Shown here: in pieces, positions 6,177-6,184 of the stretch | Position numbering within the stretch: position 1 is the stretch's first letter | Layout of the letters: every line of letters starts with the position of its first letter | DNA from: Syntrophomonadaceae bacterium | GTDB lineage: Bacteria > Bacillota > Dethiobacteria > DTU022 | DNA length: 6,184 nt | Assembly (NCBI GenBank): GCA_007127255.1 | Contig: SKZS01000032.1 | Location: 1-6,184, forward strand | Direction of reading: 5' to 3' | Made by a program: the position numbers and the translations under genes | Notes under the pieces: model-generated | Databases searched by the model: none | Told to the model about the DNA's origin: nothing | Seen by the model: the letters and a program-made list of their open reading frames with translations, nothing else

Positions 6177-6184
6177 ATTTATGC

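Overview
This 6.2 kb window holds four protein-coding genes on both strands and no RNA gene, mobile element or CRISPR array. It looks like a chromosomal segment of a Firmicute-like bacterium, probably of Clostridia type. That placement is an inference from purine-rich Shine-Dalgarno sites, GTG/TTG starts, near-consensus TATAAT boxes, AT-rich spacers and the general look of the EF4 protein. I cannot name a species.

Layout: (1) Positions 1-191, minus strand, carry the N-terminal part of a small YccF-domain membrane protein that runs off the left edge. (2) Positions 192-377 are a divergent regulatory region with a -10 box facing yccF, an extended -10 promoter facing lepA, and a hairpin cluster overlapping the lepA -35. 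(3) Positions 378-2177, plus, are lepA, encoding the ribosome-associated GTPase EF4, with a TTG start. (4) Positions 2207-5410, minus, convergent with lepA and only 29 bp from it, encode a 1067-residue soluble multisensor cyclic-di-GMP enzyme: PAS-GAF-PAS-PAS-PAS-GGDEF-HD-GYP. Both catalytic domains keep their signature motifs. (5) Positions 5411-5707 are an AT-rich divergent spacer with only weak promoter candidates. (6) Positions 5708-6130, plus, encode a YjbQ/UPF0047 family protein of the secondary thiamine-phosphate synthase type. It is followed by a strong hairpin that appears to terminate transcription from both directions.

The genes do not form an operon: orientation alternates minus, plus, minus, plus, so each is probably transcribed alone. 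EF4 is a housekeeping translation factor, the large sensor sets cyclic-di-GMP levels in response to cytosolic signals, and the YjbQ protein is a small enzyme of uncertain physiological role. I see no evidence of a shared pathway and no clearly new multi-gene system. The points most worth a second look are the dual GGDEF/HD-GYP sensor with a tandemly duplicated PAS unit and an awkward translation start, and the YjbQ homologue in which the usual HTT motif is replaced by GAT.
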